Numbered from the stretch's first letter, positions 11,811 through 25,440 are shown. The stretch is DNA of 62,407 nt from Gnetum montanum (GCA_015680685.1 MNCI01015912.1:8871-71277), one strand, 5' to 3'. Notes: generated from the letters alone by a model not told the origin. Program-made: numbers and translations.

Positions 11811-13265
11811 TAGGCCATTCTTTACCTTTCTTTCATGGTGTTCTAGTCGTTTTTGGTGTTTTTCTAGGTAGAAAATGGCCATTTTTCTCGTATCTATTCA
11901 AAAGGAGTTATTAAAATTAAATTTTAGTAAAATCCCATGTCATTTTTTGGAAATTTTCATGTGTATCTAGGGTTCTCTTTCTATTTTCACTATGGTAGAT
12001 AAGAGTTTTGAAAGTAGGCTTGCTTATTTAGATGCTTTTTTCAAAAAATCTCATGTTGAGACCATTTTCTTAGGTCTAGGACCAAAGATTCATTAAAATT
12101 AAATTCTAATGGAACCTACCCACTTATTTTGGCGTGTTTGGTGATGGGTATAGGTTGGTTTGCTTATTTTGGTTGTAATCTTTGGCTGAATATCGTTAAA
12201 TTTGTGTTTTGTAATGCTTTTTGGTATAAAAAGCAAGCTATGTTGTGGATTTTTTATTAGAGAAACATCTTAAGTTTTTTAAAATTTAATGCTTTGAGTT
12301 TTTAGTATTATATTTAAGCTTCATAATGGATGTTGTATAATTTAATTTAAAGTTATATTGATTAAGTTATGGCTACTTCAATTTAGTTATGCAATTGGGG
12401 TTTGTGTCGATTTTTAGATTTTCATCAAATTCTCCTCAACATTAATGAATTTGTTTTGAAACAACAGTTGGGGTTTCGAATTTATATTAAGTATGGATGT
12501 GTAGGGCTTGATTCAAATTTTCAAATAGTGGCAGATTCACTCCATTGATCTTGAATGAATTTTTGATAAATTTTTTTCCTAACCTTGTGGAAATGGGGGT
12601 TGATGGTGATAGTTATGGTTTCACTATTTCTAGCTATGTTTTGTGTAAGAATGGTTAGATGTTTTTGGTTGTAATTGTCATGTCTAGAAAGTTGATGATT
12701 TCAGGGTTCCTTTTGTGGTGGAATCATGGAAATTTGTGCAAAGATGATTTTTGTATGAATTTTATAATAAGGCTATGTTAATTGGTCTAAATTTGGTTAT
12801 AGCACTTTACCCCTTTGAGGGTGGATGTGGTTGTCATAGTTAGAATTGTCAACCTCCATGTTCTTGGGGATTTTATTTTCTTAATAAAAAGAAATATATT
12901 ATTATTATTTTTTAAATAAAAGAGTTATTTACTATTTTTAGTATGTTTTTTCTTTATTTATTTCTATCATGGTAACTTTTTCTATGTTTTGATGTTTTTG
13001 CTAAATTAATGTTTAATTTGAACTAAGGCATAATTCTAGTTGTGGTGTTTTGGTTATAATGAGGTTGGCTATGAGGTGAATTCTAGGGGAATTTGCAATA
13101 ATATATTTATTTTTCTTGTGAATTTGGTTAAACAAATTTGAATCAACATCTTAGAGCATTTTATGGAGGCTAATTTCACCCTTAACTAGGATGTGTAAAA
13201 TTTGTTAAGAAATTGTAAATGTTGAAATGTTATGTTAATGTTTGTTTTATACTTTACTCTTGTAG
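11811..13265 (+). other. Putative intron 1 of antisense gene, copy 1
   Basis: AT-rich, T-rich on the plus strand, no supported gene. It ends in a pyrimidine-rich tract and acceptor actcttgtag directly before the first conserved coding exon. The corresponding acceptors in E1 (ggctatag, 33564) and E3 (atgtgcag, 46807) occupy the same protein position, which supports this as an intron. Confidence 0.45.
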
Positions 13266-14581
13266 GATCTTACTAAAGCCAATGCTCATTGTGGTTGTGT
13301 TGGTTAGCATTCTTTGCTATCTTGGTCAACCAATAGACCACACCCCTCCTCCTGACTTGGCATTGGGGAAGATATCAACATGGTTCCACCCTAGATCAAG
13401 GGATTTCCTTATTTATCTTCCCCAACACTTTAGTTTTTTGATGTGGTCACACATGTCTAAAGAGGTGGCTATAGTCATCATGGAGGCCTTGTTACCTAGG
13501 TCTAGATGCTTGCTTGCCTGGTTTATAACTAGTGGGATAGAGACTTGAGTAGTAGGAGAACTAGTGGATTTCATTAGTCCAAGGTACCTTTCAAATATTT
13601 GGACTATGTTAGAATATTCATAATACAACATGAATAATACTTTTATGTTGGCACAAAGAGTCCACTCTTTATTCCAGAATCCTCTAGGAGCTATGTACCA
13701 ATTATAGGGGTAGGCACAACTATTATAGGTTTTAATATTTTGGTTTCCTCTAATTTAGTCTTTTTTTCTAACTTGTTGATTTTACACATATCTTGTAGGT
13801 ATAGGGTTAATGATCAAACCTTGGTAGTAGCCCATATTGTGTTTAATGAATTCACTAAGGGCCCCTAAATTAGATATGTTATTTTCGAATAGCTAAGATA
13901 GAAGTTTGATGACTACCCTACTAGATTTGACCCTATTTACAAGAGGTGTATGGCTGCCAAAATAGCACACAGTTGGTAGATGGATTCCAAGGACATTAGA
14001 GATATGGGTATTACTACTAGGACCCCCACAAAAAATTCTCCAAGAAAGAAAAAGAAGAATGAGAAAATAGGTACTTTGTTATGTTGACGATTTTATGGTT
14101 ATTTAGGCTTTAAGTTTCTTATGGCCAAAACATAGTTGTATTGATGCCAAACACTTGTCATTTGCTTATAGGACCTCCTACTCATACAAATGTTATTATA
14201 CCCCTTACTAGACATTCTATGAAAAGTCTTATTCTAAAGTTTGGTGAGCTAGGACCAACATAGGAGTGGTTGAGGGAGAAGGAATCTAAAGACATTCAAG
14301 TAAACATTGCTCATGCAGGTGTTCTTAAGATCTTTATGACACCCATTCTTTTCATTCCTTTTATAGAGATGTTGAACATAAGTGACTTTTTTGATGAAAA
14401 AGCTAATGTATTCTACACCATAGTACAAAGCTTATCCATTACTATTGCCATTAGTGTGACTACCTTTCATGACTTATTTGGTGTTTTGACTAACAAGATA
14501 ATAGTTGTCACTAAACCAATGAAAGAGGTTGGCCACCGTGTAGAAGTTGAGGAATTGCTTGGTAATACCAAGGGCTATTAT
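13266..14581 (+). pseudogene. Antisense extra gene, copy 1 (E0), truncated by E1 insertion
   Basis: The first coding exon (13266 to about 13548) gives LLKPMLIVVVLVSILCYLG.. and FSFLMWSHMSKEVAIVI, aligning with E3's KPSLMVVELVGVLTW and FSVVIWSHLSKQLAHDI. A later exon (about 14172-14581) includes HAGVLKIFMTPI and VEVEELLGNTKGY, aligning with E3's RAGLMDLFLALTP and IRELEEWLGVPRG. The middle, about 13800-14070, ends in a Lys/Arg-rich stretch. Several stops and shifts are present. The gene stops where the E1 LTR begins at 14582. It runs opposite to gag and pol of its host element. Function unknown; see copy 3. Confidence 0.7.
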
Positions 14582-15767
14582 TGTGATGACCAAAAATATC
14601 GGTGGCTGGAACATTGAGAGGTTAGTAGACACACATCCTAACCTTGAGTTTGTGTAAGGGCCATGCTAAAAATAGAGATGGGGTGCCATAAATAGTCTTG
14701 TTGATCAAATAGGAACCTATAAGGTGTTATAAGGAACACATGTAGAAGGGGTTTATACAATGTTATCGATGGGCATCAAGGTTGGACAAGCCAAAGTGTA
14801 GAGGGATGTCTTGGCATGAGAACAGTGGTGTAAACATGAAAATGCATATGAAACAATAAGAAAATGCAAGTGATATGCTAAATGCCATAGAAAAAATGCT
14901 TAAAATGCAATGAAACTTAAGGGTGGAAATGCACCACCCCAAACCAAGGAAGAGTAAGAATTGCAAGAAAAGAGATGAGAGTGGTATGTGGTGTATAGGT
15001 AGGCATAATGAGTGCATAGTAGTGTAGTCATAGTCTCTGGGATGTTTGATATGTGGATCTAATGGCTACTATGGGATTGAACTTACTGGGTTGGCTACTA
15101 TAGTGTTCCATAGGCAAAGTGTGAACTATGTACTGGATGTTGTGCACTAGTTGTTTAACAGGATCCTGGAGTGCCCTAATGTGCTAAGTGCTCTTGAGTG
15201 CTAAAGGATGTTGAGAATGCCAAAATGCCAAATGTCCTTATAATTTGCCAACCCCTAAAATTTTGAACGTAAGGGTATTTGTAGGGCATAGTAGCAGGGC
15301 TAGCCTCAGGAGTTATAAAATTTTCCAAATTCCTCTTCCATGCTAAGCTAGCTTGGTAGCTTCTTGCTCAACACTTAGGCAAAACTAGCCACTGAAATGT
15401 GTGCCTTGATGGCTATGCTCTAGAGCATAGCAACCCCAAAAGTTAGAGAATTTGCCAAACTATTTTTTTCATCCCAAGCCACCTTGATAATTTTTGGCTT
15501 GGCACTTGAGTAAACTAGCCATAGAAAGGTGTGCTATGCTGGTTACACTATAGAGTGTAGTAGGTTGAGTGAGAGTGTAGCAGAACACTTAGAAAAATTT
15601 TCATGCAACTACCGTTGACACTTAGAAAATCTGGCAAAATAGGCCCTGTGATACATGCTACGCTATCTACAATGGGGTAGAATAAACACTTAGAATAATT
15701 TGCTAAGTTTTGACACTTAGAAACATTTATAGTTAAAGTGTTGAAGCTTGAAATTGGTGGTGTTTCA
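14582..15767 (-). mobile_element. 3' LTR of element E1
   Basis: Begins tgtgatgaccaaaaat and ends ggtggtgtttca, followed by polypurine tract (minus strand) and the E1 3' region. It inserted into the antisense gene of E0; the left 5 bases are ATTAT, and the right duplication is outside the window. A decayed TATA (ggtatttgtagg) is near 15274-15284. The U3 contains a perfect 18-bp palindrome, ctatgctctagagcatag (15413-15430), and a partial one at 15544-15559. It is about 1.19 kb long, shorter than the E2 LTRs of the same family. Confidence 0.8.
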
Positions 15768-15845
15768 TTGACCCCTCTTTGTTAACCTCTAGAGGAGTGG
15801 CTTGAGAGACATCAACAAAGAATACCAAATACCACAGTAAACATG
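15768..15845 (-). other. Polypurine tract and junction inverted repeat of E1
   Basis: Minus strand AAAGAGGGGTCAA directly abuts the LTR start. The right arm is acaaagaata..aaatacc near 15810-15830, pairing with ggtgtttca..cctctttgtt. Same structure as at 2265, 19566, 39343 and 58001. Confidence 0.65.
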
Positions 15846-17589
15846 ACACCAACATTACTTGTTAGTACCCAATTAGACAACACTTCATCATGCTCAAGAG
15901 TTCTAAGGGAATAAAGTATGATTGGGAGTAGGTTAAGGAGATGGATGAAGGAATAGTAAGTAGGAGGGATGTTCATTGTGCATGAAACTATAGGATGTAG
16001 CACCATGACAGCTTGTTTCCAAACTATGATCCCTTATCAAAGTGCTTATAAGGAAGTCAACATATATAGGTGGCTTACTCCTAAAATTTTGACCTCTCAT
16101 TGGAGTGCTTATGACATGGGCGATGTGGGGCTTGTAAAACGATAGCTCTGATATTTTTGTTTGGGCATTATTTTTATCCCATATTTTTGAGGATGAAAGA
16201 TGTTTGTTGTTGGGTAGACTATGTGTTATACAATAGGATTTTCTTAGAGGAAATTGCATTGCATCTATGGGACATGTGTCTCCTCCCTCGGATGAGTTAT
16301 GTTACATCCACTTAGGTTTTGACTAGTCTAAAAAGGTTTTCCATGGGACAAGTTGCATTACATCTGGCATGGGTTTTGTAGCTAACTAAAAGAAGGGTGC
16401 CTTGTGCATCAGACAAGCTTGCGAGGAAATTTTAGGAGGTGTGAGGTAAAAGAAGGGATAAATGTGAATAGGCTATGGTAGGGTACAAGGGGTGTGCACT
16501 ATTGAACAACTTGATGAGCAAAATAGGCACATCAAAGTAGTGTGGTAACTTGCCATCATGGTGAAATGCATCTCTAAATGTCCATTGTTAGGGCTTTTTC
16601 CTACAAACACAACATAGAGAAAAGAATAATTACACTATGTGAGATGAGAGTGAACTCTTGGTTGTGAGGGCATTGCAAGGGCTACAAGTGCTATGCCAGT
16701 TGTAGGTGCATGTAGTGTCAAAAGCATGAAGGCCAATGCAATTGTTAGAGCCAATAGGCTGCAAAAGCTTTAGAAGTCACACTAGAAGTAAGCACTCAAG
16801 TGGTTGAGGGCGTTGGATGTGTAGGTGGTTGGGACTCCTCACCAAAGACAAGAGCTTGGAAATCCAACAACTTGGTAGGGAGCTAACCTACTTGATGCTC
16901 TTCTTAGCTTGATCAATGGTGAGGGCTAGAGGATGGTAGTGTTGTGGCTAGGCCACAATACTACTAGGAGTCTAGTAAGTGATGCTAATGATGAGAGCTG
17001 TAACCAAGATGATTGGTGATGGTGGTAGTAGCTCTCGAAGGTCAGCAAGATGCCTAAAGGCATCTTCGTAGGATCAGTAAAATGTCAAGGGTGGTGACAC
17101 TACAAATGTTCCAGAGGTCTTTTTCTTGATGATGTGAACTTTTTTCTAGAACTACAATGCCCTACCCTGCCTTGCTCGAGAAGTGTTGACAAGCAATGGA
17201 GGGTTGGAAGAATTCATGCTCGCTTGTCCACAGAACTGTATGTGTTGAGTTGTGTATGCTAAATCACTAACCTAGTTTAAATTCCTAGTAGATCCCATGC
17301 TATGCTAGTTTAAGGTCCTAGTAGACTATGAACCTAGTTTAAGATCCTAACAGACCATGATATGCTAGTTTATAGTCCTAGCAAATTGTTGTGTGCTAGT
17401 TTAATGTCGTAGTGGATGATGGATTACCAGTTTAAGGTCATAGCAAACCATGCTGTAGGTGCTAGTTTAATGTCATAGCCCAAAACTTATGATGCTAGTT
17501 TAACATCATAGTAGAAATTCTATGCTAGATTAAAATCATAGCAGATGATGCTTACCTTATTGTTTGAATGCTACGTGTTAGGTGTAGTA
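15846..17589 (-). repeat. 3' untranslated region of E1, hairpin repeats at 17260-17560
   Basis: No supported coding frame. Weak similarity to the other 3' regions includes a gatgagttatgttacatcc-type word at 16290. From about 17260 to 17560 there are about eight units of the ctagtttaaggtcctagtagacc type. Some keep the GGTC..GACC stem, others are degraded. Confidence 0.6.
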
Positions 17590-18016
17590 GGGCTTGAGGT
17601 ATGAATGGTTGATCAGGTTGGCAAACTCATTGTTGTCTAGATCAACAAGCTTGAATGCTCCATTGTCATAGGCATTTGTGAGTAAGAAAGGCCCTTCCCA
17701 GTTGGTTGATAATTTGTCCATAGGTTCATAACTAACTTTGAGGACTAGGTCCCTTTTCTTGATTAGGCATTGATGTTGATTGTCATGATGTTTTTTTCAT
17801 TACTTTTCTTGGTACCACTTGATGCGATCAAGTGTCTACATGCATTCCTCCTCTATAGAATCAAGGTTAATAATTCTTAACTCATCATTATAAACCTCAT
17901 TAATGAAGCTTGAGAGAACCAAATAGAGTGACAAAACCTACAATTCAAAAGGCAACATTGCTTCAGACTCATTCACAAGACTATATGACATCTTACTGGT
18001 TGCTATTCTATGTGTC
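17590..18016 (-). pseudogene. Integrase C-terminal part of E1 (left piece)
   Basis: Minus-strand translation gives the module that ends Tat integrases: DLVLKV..., NWEGPF, KAYDNGAFKL and a YLKP-like end, spread over 17590-17760, with the downstream part of the core to 18016. Element E2 inserted here. The rest of the integrase resumes at 27062 after E2, with matching 5-bp duplications (GTGTG at 18017-18021 and 27057-27061). Confidence 0.7.
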
Positions 18017-18021
18017 GTGTG

Positions 18022-19565
18022 TGTAATGACCAAAAACATCAGTGGCTAGAATCACCGAGGGATTAACAGATGCACAACCTTAACCCTACCTCCATGTAAG
18101 GGCCTTACTAGAAATAGATGTAGAGTGTCCTAAATATTCTTGTCCATCAAATAGGAACTTTTCTAGTTGCAATTGGGGTGGTGTGTGCAACCATTGGGTG
18201 ATGTGGTTAGTCGAAATGCAAGTGCAAACACCATGAAATGATGCTAAGTGTCAAAGTAATGTTTTGTGGTGTTGAGTGTAGAGTGTAGCCATTAAATGGA
18301 GGTAAGTGTAGCCAAGGGTTTTGATTGAAATGAGAGTGTCAACCCACAGAGACTACCACCTAAGTGTAGTATAGCATGACGACATGTGAAAAAGTGCAAA
18401 AAATGCAAGAAAATGCTAGAAAGGAGAGAGAGAAATGGAACACCACCCCAAATGGGATCATAGTTAAGTCCAGAAGGATCGTAGAAGGTACATAATATAC
18501 CAAAGGCATAGTGGAAGCATAGTCATAATCTTAGTGGTGTCGAGCCGTGAAGTCTAGTGCTCATTGTGATGGACTATGCCTACCAGATTGGCTACCGCGA
18601 TGTACTATGTGGTGTTTTGTAGGGCTATAATGGGGCTATAGTGGGCCATGATTTCTAACTCTACATCTCTACTAGTGTGGTATACTCTAGGTCTCATTCA
18701 TCCATGGAGCTAAGTGCCAAGATGTCAAAGTGCCAAATGCCCAATGAAAGTGCCAACTGCCCAATGAAAGTGCCAACTGCCAACTAGTGAAAAATGGAAG
18801 CCTCCCCCTAAAACATTGGGGCATAGGGGTATTTATAGGCTAGGGTTAGCCAAAAATGTTGGTCAAGTGCCACGTGGCAGTACATTAGGTGGGACTACAA
18901 GAAAATTTCAAAAATATTTCTAAGTTCAAAGGTGACCAAGAAAAGTTCAAACATTTTTCTAACTCTAGCTACTATGCTCACCCCATGTTACCTGAAGGAC
19001 ATGGGATACTACCTAGGGATAGGGCATGGCAAGGACACTTAGAATAATTTGGTAAAAATTGTAGTCCTTGTTCTTGCTATAGTAGCTACACTTTGGATCA
19101 TAGTAGGAAGGGTAGCCTCAGGAGTTAGAGATTCTACCAAATGCCTCTTCTATGCTAAGTTATCTTGATAGTTTCTTACTTGACACTTAGGCAAAATTGA
19201 CCACTGAAAAGTGTGCTATGCTAGCTATGCCCTAGAGCATAGTAGGAAGAGTGAGAGTGTAGTTGAACAATTAGAAAAATTTTCATGCAACTATTGTTGA
19301 TACTTAGAAAATCTGGCAAAATAGGCCTTGATGCATGCTATGCTGGGGAGTGTAACATCAATACTTAGAAAAAAAATATCAAGTTTTGACACCTAGACAA
19401 ATCTGCAAAAAGTGCCATCATTCTAACACAGAAAATTTTTGCAAATCTAGTAGTTAGAGCTGAGTACATCCAATACTTAGAAAAATTTGGACAAAGTGCC
19501 ATCATTTTGACACTTCGCTGAATTTGCAGTCAAGAGGTCAAGATTTAAAATTTTGTAGTGTTTCA
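18022..19565 (-). mobile_element. 3' LTR of E2
   Basis: Starts tgtaatgaccaaaaacatc and ends gtagtgtttca. A TATA box reads ctataaatac on the minus strand (18829-18838), with a palindromic G-box gccacgtggc at 18869-18878, about 30 bases upstream of it in the direction of transcription. The U3 has words such as tatgctagctatgccctagagcatag (in two halves near 19204-19230). Confidence 0.85.
18829..18878 (-). promoter_or_regulatory. LTR promoter core: TATA box and G-box (E2 3' LTR)
   Basis: Read on the minus strand, gccacgtggc (18869-18878) precedes CTATAAATAC (18829-18838). CACGTG is the core bound by plant bZIP and bHLH factors. The pair recurs in the solo LTR at 28201 and in the plus-strand LTR at the right edge. 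Confidence 0.65.
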
Positions 19566-21449
19566 ATGGCCTCTCTTTGTTGATGTTTGGAGAAGTGGCC
19601 CAAGAGACATTGATAAAGAATTACAAAACACCATAGAAAATGTGGCACCAACACTACTCATTGGTACCTAATCGAGTGTCATTCCACCATGTTCAATAGT
19701 GATGTGGATAAGGATATGCTAAGGGCAAGGGGTGCAGGCAATGTAAGAGAAATGGAATGCAAATAGGGGAGGGGAGATGAGATGTAAACAATGATGCAAA
19801 ATGTGAAGTTAGCATAGTTGACTATGACCATGGCATGAAGTGGCTTACCCTTGAAACATTGACCTCTTGTTAGAGTGCTCATGAGAGAGTCAGAGTCAAT
19901 CCAAGGTTGGACTGGTTGTGAATCTACAACATTGTCAATTTCCTTGGGGATGTGATTATCCCTATTCTTTTTCTCTTTTTCTTAATTTTTTATTTTTTTT
20001 CTTTCATTTTTTTATTTTTTTTTTGCCTTTCTTTACTATGAGGTGAACCTTCGTTGGGTTCAGCTTACTACTAAATGCTGGTTGCAAGTTGGCCATTGAA
20101 TAGATGGGCTTTATTTTGATGTGACTACATTGTGTCATAAGATAGGTGTTTCCTTCTAAGGATAAGTTGCATTACATTTGCTTGGGCTTTAACTAGCCGA
20201 AAGAGGCTCCCCATGGGATGAGTTGAATTATGTCTACCACAGGTTCTATGGTTGACATGAGGAGAATGACATATGCATCAGAGGGATGTGCAATCATGAG
20301 TATGTACGGGATGAGAGGCTATTGGGATGAAGAAGTGGATGTGCATAGGCTATAATGGGATTAGGGGGATGTGCATTCTTTACTAGCTTAACTAGTCCAA
20401 TCATGTGCATTGGAGCAATGTGGCGACCTGCTGCTACAATGTGATGCATCTCTGCATGACCGCATCTAGGGTTTTATCCTACAAATAGAACTTCGAGAAG
20501 ACAAGAAAACCACACAACATGAAATGTAAGTGCCAATACTAGATGTGAAGATGCTACCAATGTTGGATGTGAAGATGCTACCAATGTTGGATGTGAAGAT
20601 GCTACAAATGGTCAAATGCTACGTTAGTTGCAAGTTCTCAGGAAGTTAGTGAAAGTGCTAGGGTAATGATGCTACGAGTCCTTTGAAGGCTACACTAATG
20701 GTAGGTGCTCCAAAAGATCAATAGAATGATGGTAGGCGATGATGCTATGAGTGCTCCAATGGTTTCTCCAATGGAAAGTGCTCCAATATATCAACAACAT
20801 GCTAGTTGAAAGTCTTAGTAGACCGTGAACCTAGTTTAAGATCCTGGTAGATCATGATGTGCTAGTTTATAGTCCTAGTAGACTATTGGGTGCCAATTTA
20901 ACATCATAGAAGATGATGGATGTTGTGCTAGTTTAAAATCATGACCTAAGGATGATCTATGCTAGTTTATAGTCATAGTGGACTATTTGTGGCAGTTCTT
21001 TTTTTCATCATGGTGGACAAGTACTTACATTGCTTGTGTGAGATGCAATGTTGCATGCATAGTCATGTTTTGTGTTTGCAAGATCCTACAAAAATTAATT
21101 AGAAAAATAAAATCAAGTGACACTTTCAATAAATAGAGTTAAAATGCATGAATGAAAGGAAAGATATGCAAAAAGTGATAGTTTTAGGCTATTTCAGGTC
21201 GTGGGCTAGTTTAAGGCCTTTTTGGGCCATGTGTTTTTATAGTTATATGTTTTTTCTATTTTAATGTATTTTTGATGTTTTTAAAATGCAATGTGTAGGC
21301 TAAGTATATGGATATGTAAACAAAGTATAAATGTTTAAACAAATTAAAGTAGTGTGTAAACTAGGCAAGTAGGTGAAATGTAAATGCATGAACAAATGCA
21401 ATGTAAGCAAAAACCAAAAATGCATGGCCCATGGAGGTAAGGGGTAAGT
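19566..21449 (-). repeat. 3' untranslated region of E2 with polypurine tract, T-rich tract and hairpin repeats
   Basis: The polypurine tract and inverted repeat lie at 19566-19640 (arms ctctttgttgatg and cattgataaag). A long T-rich tract is at 19966-20035. Near 20520-20590 a gctaccaatgttggatgtgaagat-type unit of about 24 bases is repeated in tandem two to three times. Hairpin repeats of the ctagtttaagatcc type lie at 20800-21000, with one at 21200-21230 (aaggcctttttgggcc). Protease begins soon after, so pol is missing as a block. Confidence 0.6.
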
Positions 21450-22310
21450 AGGTGCTTAGCATGTTTTTGGCCAAGGAAAAGTATTGGTCATGTAGTTGCT
21501 TCCTAACTAGGTGTGAATTAGGAGACATTCAAGGCTTAAGATCCTCTAGGAGGTTGTTGGCTTCAACCACTCATTTAGGTGTGTTAGCCGTAGGCATTGC
21601 ATTGGTTGTCACAGGTGTTCCACCAAGAGACTCCACCTCTGATATTTGCTCCATGTTTATGTTATGGACAACTAGAGAGGAGAAATTATCACTATGGATG
21701 ATAACTTGACCACCTTCATATGGAAGGTGGACTTCTTGGTGGATGGGAGAGGATATGACCTATAGTTGGGCTAGCCATCGCTTGTCTAGGATTAGGTTGA
21801 AGCTTGGCATCTCCTCTATGATAGTGAAGTATTCACTAGTGGAGAATTTCTCTCCTACCATGAAGGATAAGTTGATTGTACCCTTGAGAGAGATGCATGA
21901 TCCATTGAAGGATTTTAGAAAAGCTTGATTTCATATGCCAAGCCTAACTTGTCAATGATGGAGTATAGGACTATGTTTGTTGCTACACCATCATCAACAT
22001 GCAATTTGGGGATGGTGCACTACTCAACATGTATGCTAATTGATAATGAAGCTATAGTGAGCTCCCCTTGTTTGGGTTTGAACTTGATTACATCATCCCA
22101 AAATGCTAGGGATGTTGAACCCGATTCGTATGGTGCATGGAGCAACATCATTGCATGGATGGTGTTCTCATCTACAGGGATGTCTTCTGTAACAAGAATG
22201 AAGGACAACATTTGGGCCAATGCTTGGTAGTGAGTAGATGAGGTCATGACTAGATCATACAAGCTCAATGTTATGTTATTTTTCTTGAGCATTTGTTTCA
22301 CCTAGGTTAG
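21450..22310 (-). pseudogene. Aspartic protease remnant of E2
   Basis: The minus strand encodes a catalytic box VDDGVATN near 21980-21998, in place of the DDGATT form of E3, followed leftwards by the flap and C-terminal lobe (a degraded FNLILGCSWL equivalent near 21770). The ORF at 22020-22301 upstream matches E3's 54009-54224 (VTEDIPVDE versus VPISDNLPIDE). Such proteases cut gag and pol polyproteins. Several stops are present. Confidence 0.6.
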
Positions 22311-25300
22311 TAAAGCTATGAAGTCCTTGTTGTTAGCCATTGTGTTGGCCTTAACTTCCTCCATGCAAATTGAGAGATAAATCCTCACAGAGGGGACTTG
22401 GGCTTGGGTTGGTTGGCCTACTTAAGGGTAAGGGCCCTAGTATTTGATTTTTTCTTGTTGATTATGGCATTTTATTTGGCCATGGGGGTTGTCAGGTGCT
22501 TGTTCATCTTCTTGCATTACAAATTGGTAAACCTACTAGGGTTGCTAGTGGGATCAACACATGAAAAAGAAGAGATCAAGATGTTGCCGACTGTTGGACT
22601 TCATGTAGGTGAAGGACCATCATGTTGTGTCAACCTTATGACAAATGGTGGTTTAGGAGTTGTTTTGGGGCCAACTCATTGTGGCACCTTGATGACAAAA
22701 GGTTGCTTAGAGGTTGTTATTGCTGCGTCATGCCAGTTTAATATCTTAGCGAACAATTGGTTTGGTTGCTAATTTAACATCTTAGCAAATGATGGCTATG
22801 GAACCTTGATCACAATGGGTGTTGTGGGTGCCTAAGATGGCATTTTGATAAAAAAGGAGGGCCCCTTACTTGTGTAGGCCAAGGGGATCCTTGCCTTGCT
22901 GGGAGGCACACAAATCATAAAAAGTTGTTGCATAGGTTTAGAGTTGTCACCTATGGTAATGGAGTTTATGACATAGGGGGCATTGTCTGCATTGAATTGG
23001 CTCACTATGTCAAGCACTAGTTGGTCTTGTTCTATCATTTTTTATAGGTTATCCTACAAAGCATGATGGCTTTCTGTACTATGACTAGATAGTTGGTGGT
23101 AATGATAGTATTGGTCCAACTTGAAATGTTGTAGGACCAGGGGCTCATTTGCCACTACTGAGGTGAGGTTCCTTATTAGTTCATAGTACCTATCATGTGT
23201 TTGGTGGGCAATCTCTAATACATGTTTGTATTGAATTCACCTAGCTTTTAGGAGTTTCTCTAGTAGTTTAGAGGGTTCCATTGGTAGCAATGTATATTTT
23301 GAACGATCCTTGTTCTCAAAGTTGGGCCTTGGGGAAGCCCTTGCTAATGTAGGTAAGCTAGCACTAGATTTGGTGGCTTTGTGAGTTGGGGCCTTGGGGT
23401 GGTTGGCCATTGGGACCTGGTTGGTTGCTTTTGTTCTTACGACCATTATTTCCACTATTGAATTTTTCATGCATGCATGTTGGTTTCTATAAGCCACATA
23501 GGCTAGGTCATTGCTAGCTTATGCTACCTCCTCTATGCCATTTTTTTGCGCAAAGGTAATATAGTTTGAACTTGATGAAGTCTTGCATCCTTGAAGATGG
23601 CTAGTAGGTATGTCTTTGCTAAGGGTTCATGCATTTCACTCAATGTAGTGTTCCACTATTGGAGGAATTTTGGCATGGGCTCTAGGGACCCCTACTTAAC
23701 CTGCATGAGTTGGTTAAGGGTTGCTTCAGGCTTTAGGTTGTACTTGAAGCATGTCACAAATTGGCTTATGAGATCCTTGAAAGAAGAGATTGAGGCCTTA
23801 GATAGCATGTGATACTAGTCTAAGGCCTTGCTAGTGAGTGACATGGCAAACATGTGCATGATGGCATGTGGCTAGGCTTGAAGGAGAAAGCACTTAGATC
23901 AAAATATGACCAAGTGTGCATTGGGGTCCCCTTTACCATTGTACTTGGTGAGTTAAGGTACCTGGACCCTAATTAGGAGAGTCAGGAGTGGGACTATAGC
24001 ACTTATGGAGTCATCTCGGTAGAAGTCCACCACCTTGATGGTTTCAAAAGAGGTAGCTTTGAGTTGGTTGATCTCCTCTATCAAGCTTTGGATCAGTTGG
24101 AATGCTTGATCCAAGCTTGGGGATGTGTTAGCTAGTTGCATTGGCTAGGCTTGTGTTCATTGTGTAGCATAGGGTAGGATTATTGGTTGTGTTGTTTTCC
24201 AGTTTAACATTGTAGTGGATAGTCATTGTCAGTTTAACATCATAGCAGATAGTCTTTGCTAGTTTAACATCATAGCAGGTAGATTTAGTTGATGTGTTAG
24301 CTAAGGGATGGATGCAATGACCAAGGTGGGGCACACATGAGTGGGTTGGACAGAAGCCATAGATGCCATGGGCATTGATGAGACAAGTAGTATGTAGGAT
24401 GCTTGAGTCATCTAGGGCTGGGAGGTGGCCCCTGCATGAGCATAAGTTGGAAAAATCTAGTGGTCACTTGCAAGAAAGGTTGAGTTGGCATGGTCACCAT
24501 CTTAGAGAGGATGCATGGATTGAACTAAAAAGTGGTTTTACTAGGGAGCAGTTATTGTAAGATAGTGTAAAGGAGTCTCTCACATTTAGAGTGGGCCTCG
24601 AACTCATCTTCTTCCTCTTGTGAGGCTTCCTCATAGGTTGTTCCTACATCATAATCATTTGCATAGATGAGTTGGGACAATAGCTAGTGGTAGGACTCTA
24701 TGAGTGGCATTATGTCGAACAAGGAGGGGTTGTACTCCCATCCATCTCGGTGGACTCATTCATAGTCTTGTTTTGCCTTTAAGTTGAGGTGATCCACTTG
24801 TAATCCTGCTTGGATTTTAGCTCAAATAAAATTGTATTTTTTTTTGGCTTAGTGTGGCATACTTTGGGTGGATTGTGGTGTCAAATATGCTAGACACCAA
24901 TGTGGAAGGTTGATCTGGATTCATGTGCATAGATCAATTTGTGAGAGTTGCTATTTGCAAAAAATGGCTAACTCTAAAAACTGTAGAAAAATGACTAAGC
25001 CTATTGGTAGTAGAAAAATGGCTAAGTATAAAAATGTAGAAAATTAACTAAGTATGGAAACTAAAAAAAATTAACTAAGTATAAAATTGCAAGAAATTTG
25101 GCTAAGTATGAACATGTAGAAAAATTCCAAGTATGAAAATGTAGAAAAAATGCTAAGTATGAAAAGGTAGAAAAAAAAACAAAAAAATGCTAAGTATGGA
25201 AATGCAGAAAAAATGCTGATTATGAAAGCTATTAAAAATGGCTAACTCTGGTGCTACGCTTGCTATTGTAGAGGCTACTATGCTCTGAGAACTTGTTACA

Positions 25301-25440
25301 CTTTCCAGAGCATCTAGAGTTTTGAATGCAATGGATACACTTGGGCTTTCATCCTGTAAGATTCCAAGGGAATTGAAAACTGGGACCAATCTACACAAAT
25401 GATTTTTAGATAACTCTTGCATTGGCCTATGATCTAGCTA
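22311..25440 (-). pseudogene. Gag remnant of E2
   Basis: The minus strand holds the capsid-type region (about 23500-23950, equivalent to E3's 55300-55750), preceded in transcription order by an N-terminal region with LIQSLIEEINQLKA, a short coiled-coil-like stretch (23953-24141). Hairpin-repeat copies at 22725-22800 and 24185-24295 interrupt it. Frame breaks are frequent. Near 24960-25250 there are simple repeats of the word aaaatgnctaagtatg. In gypsy elements gag forms the particle that packages RNA. Confidence 0.55.

Noticed and set aside
13266-14581. Antisense gene as an ordinary host gene hit by transposons
   Set aside because: Three copies sit in the same place and orientation inside three separate elements, so it travels with the elements, although it may once have been captured from a host.
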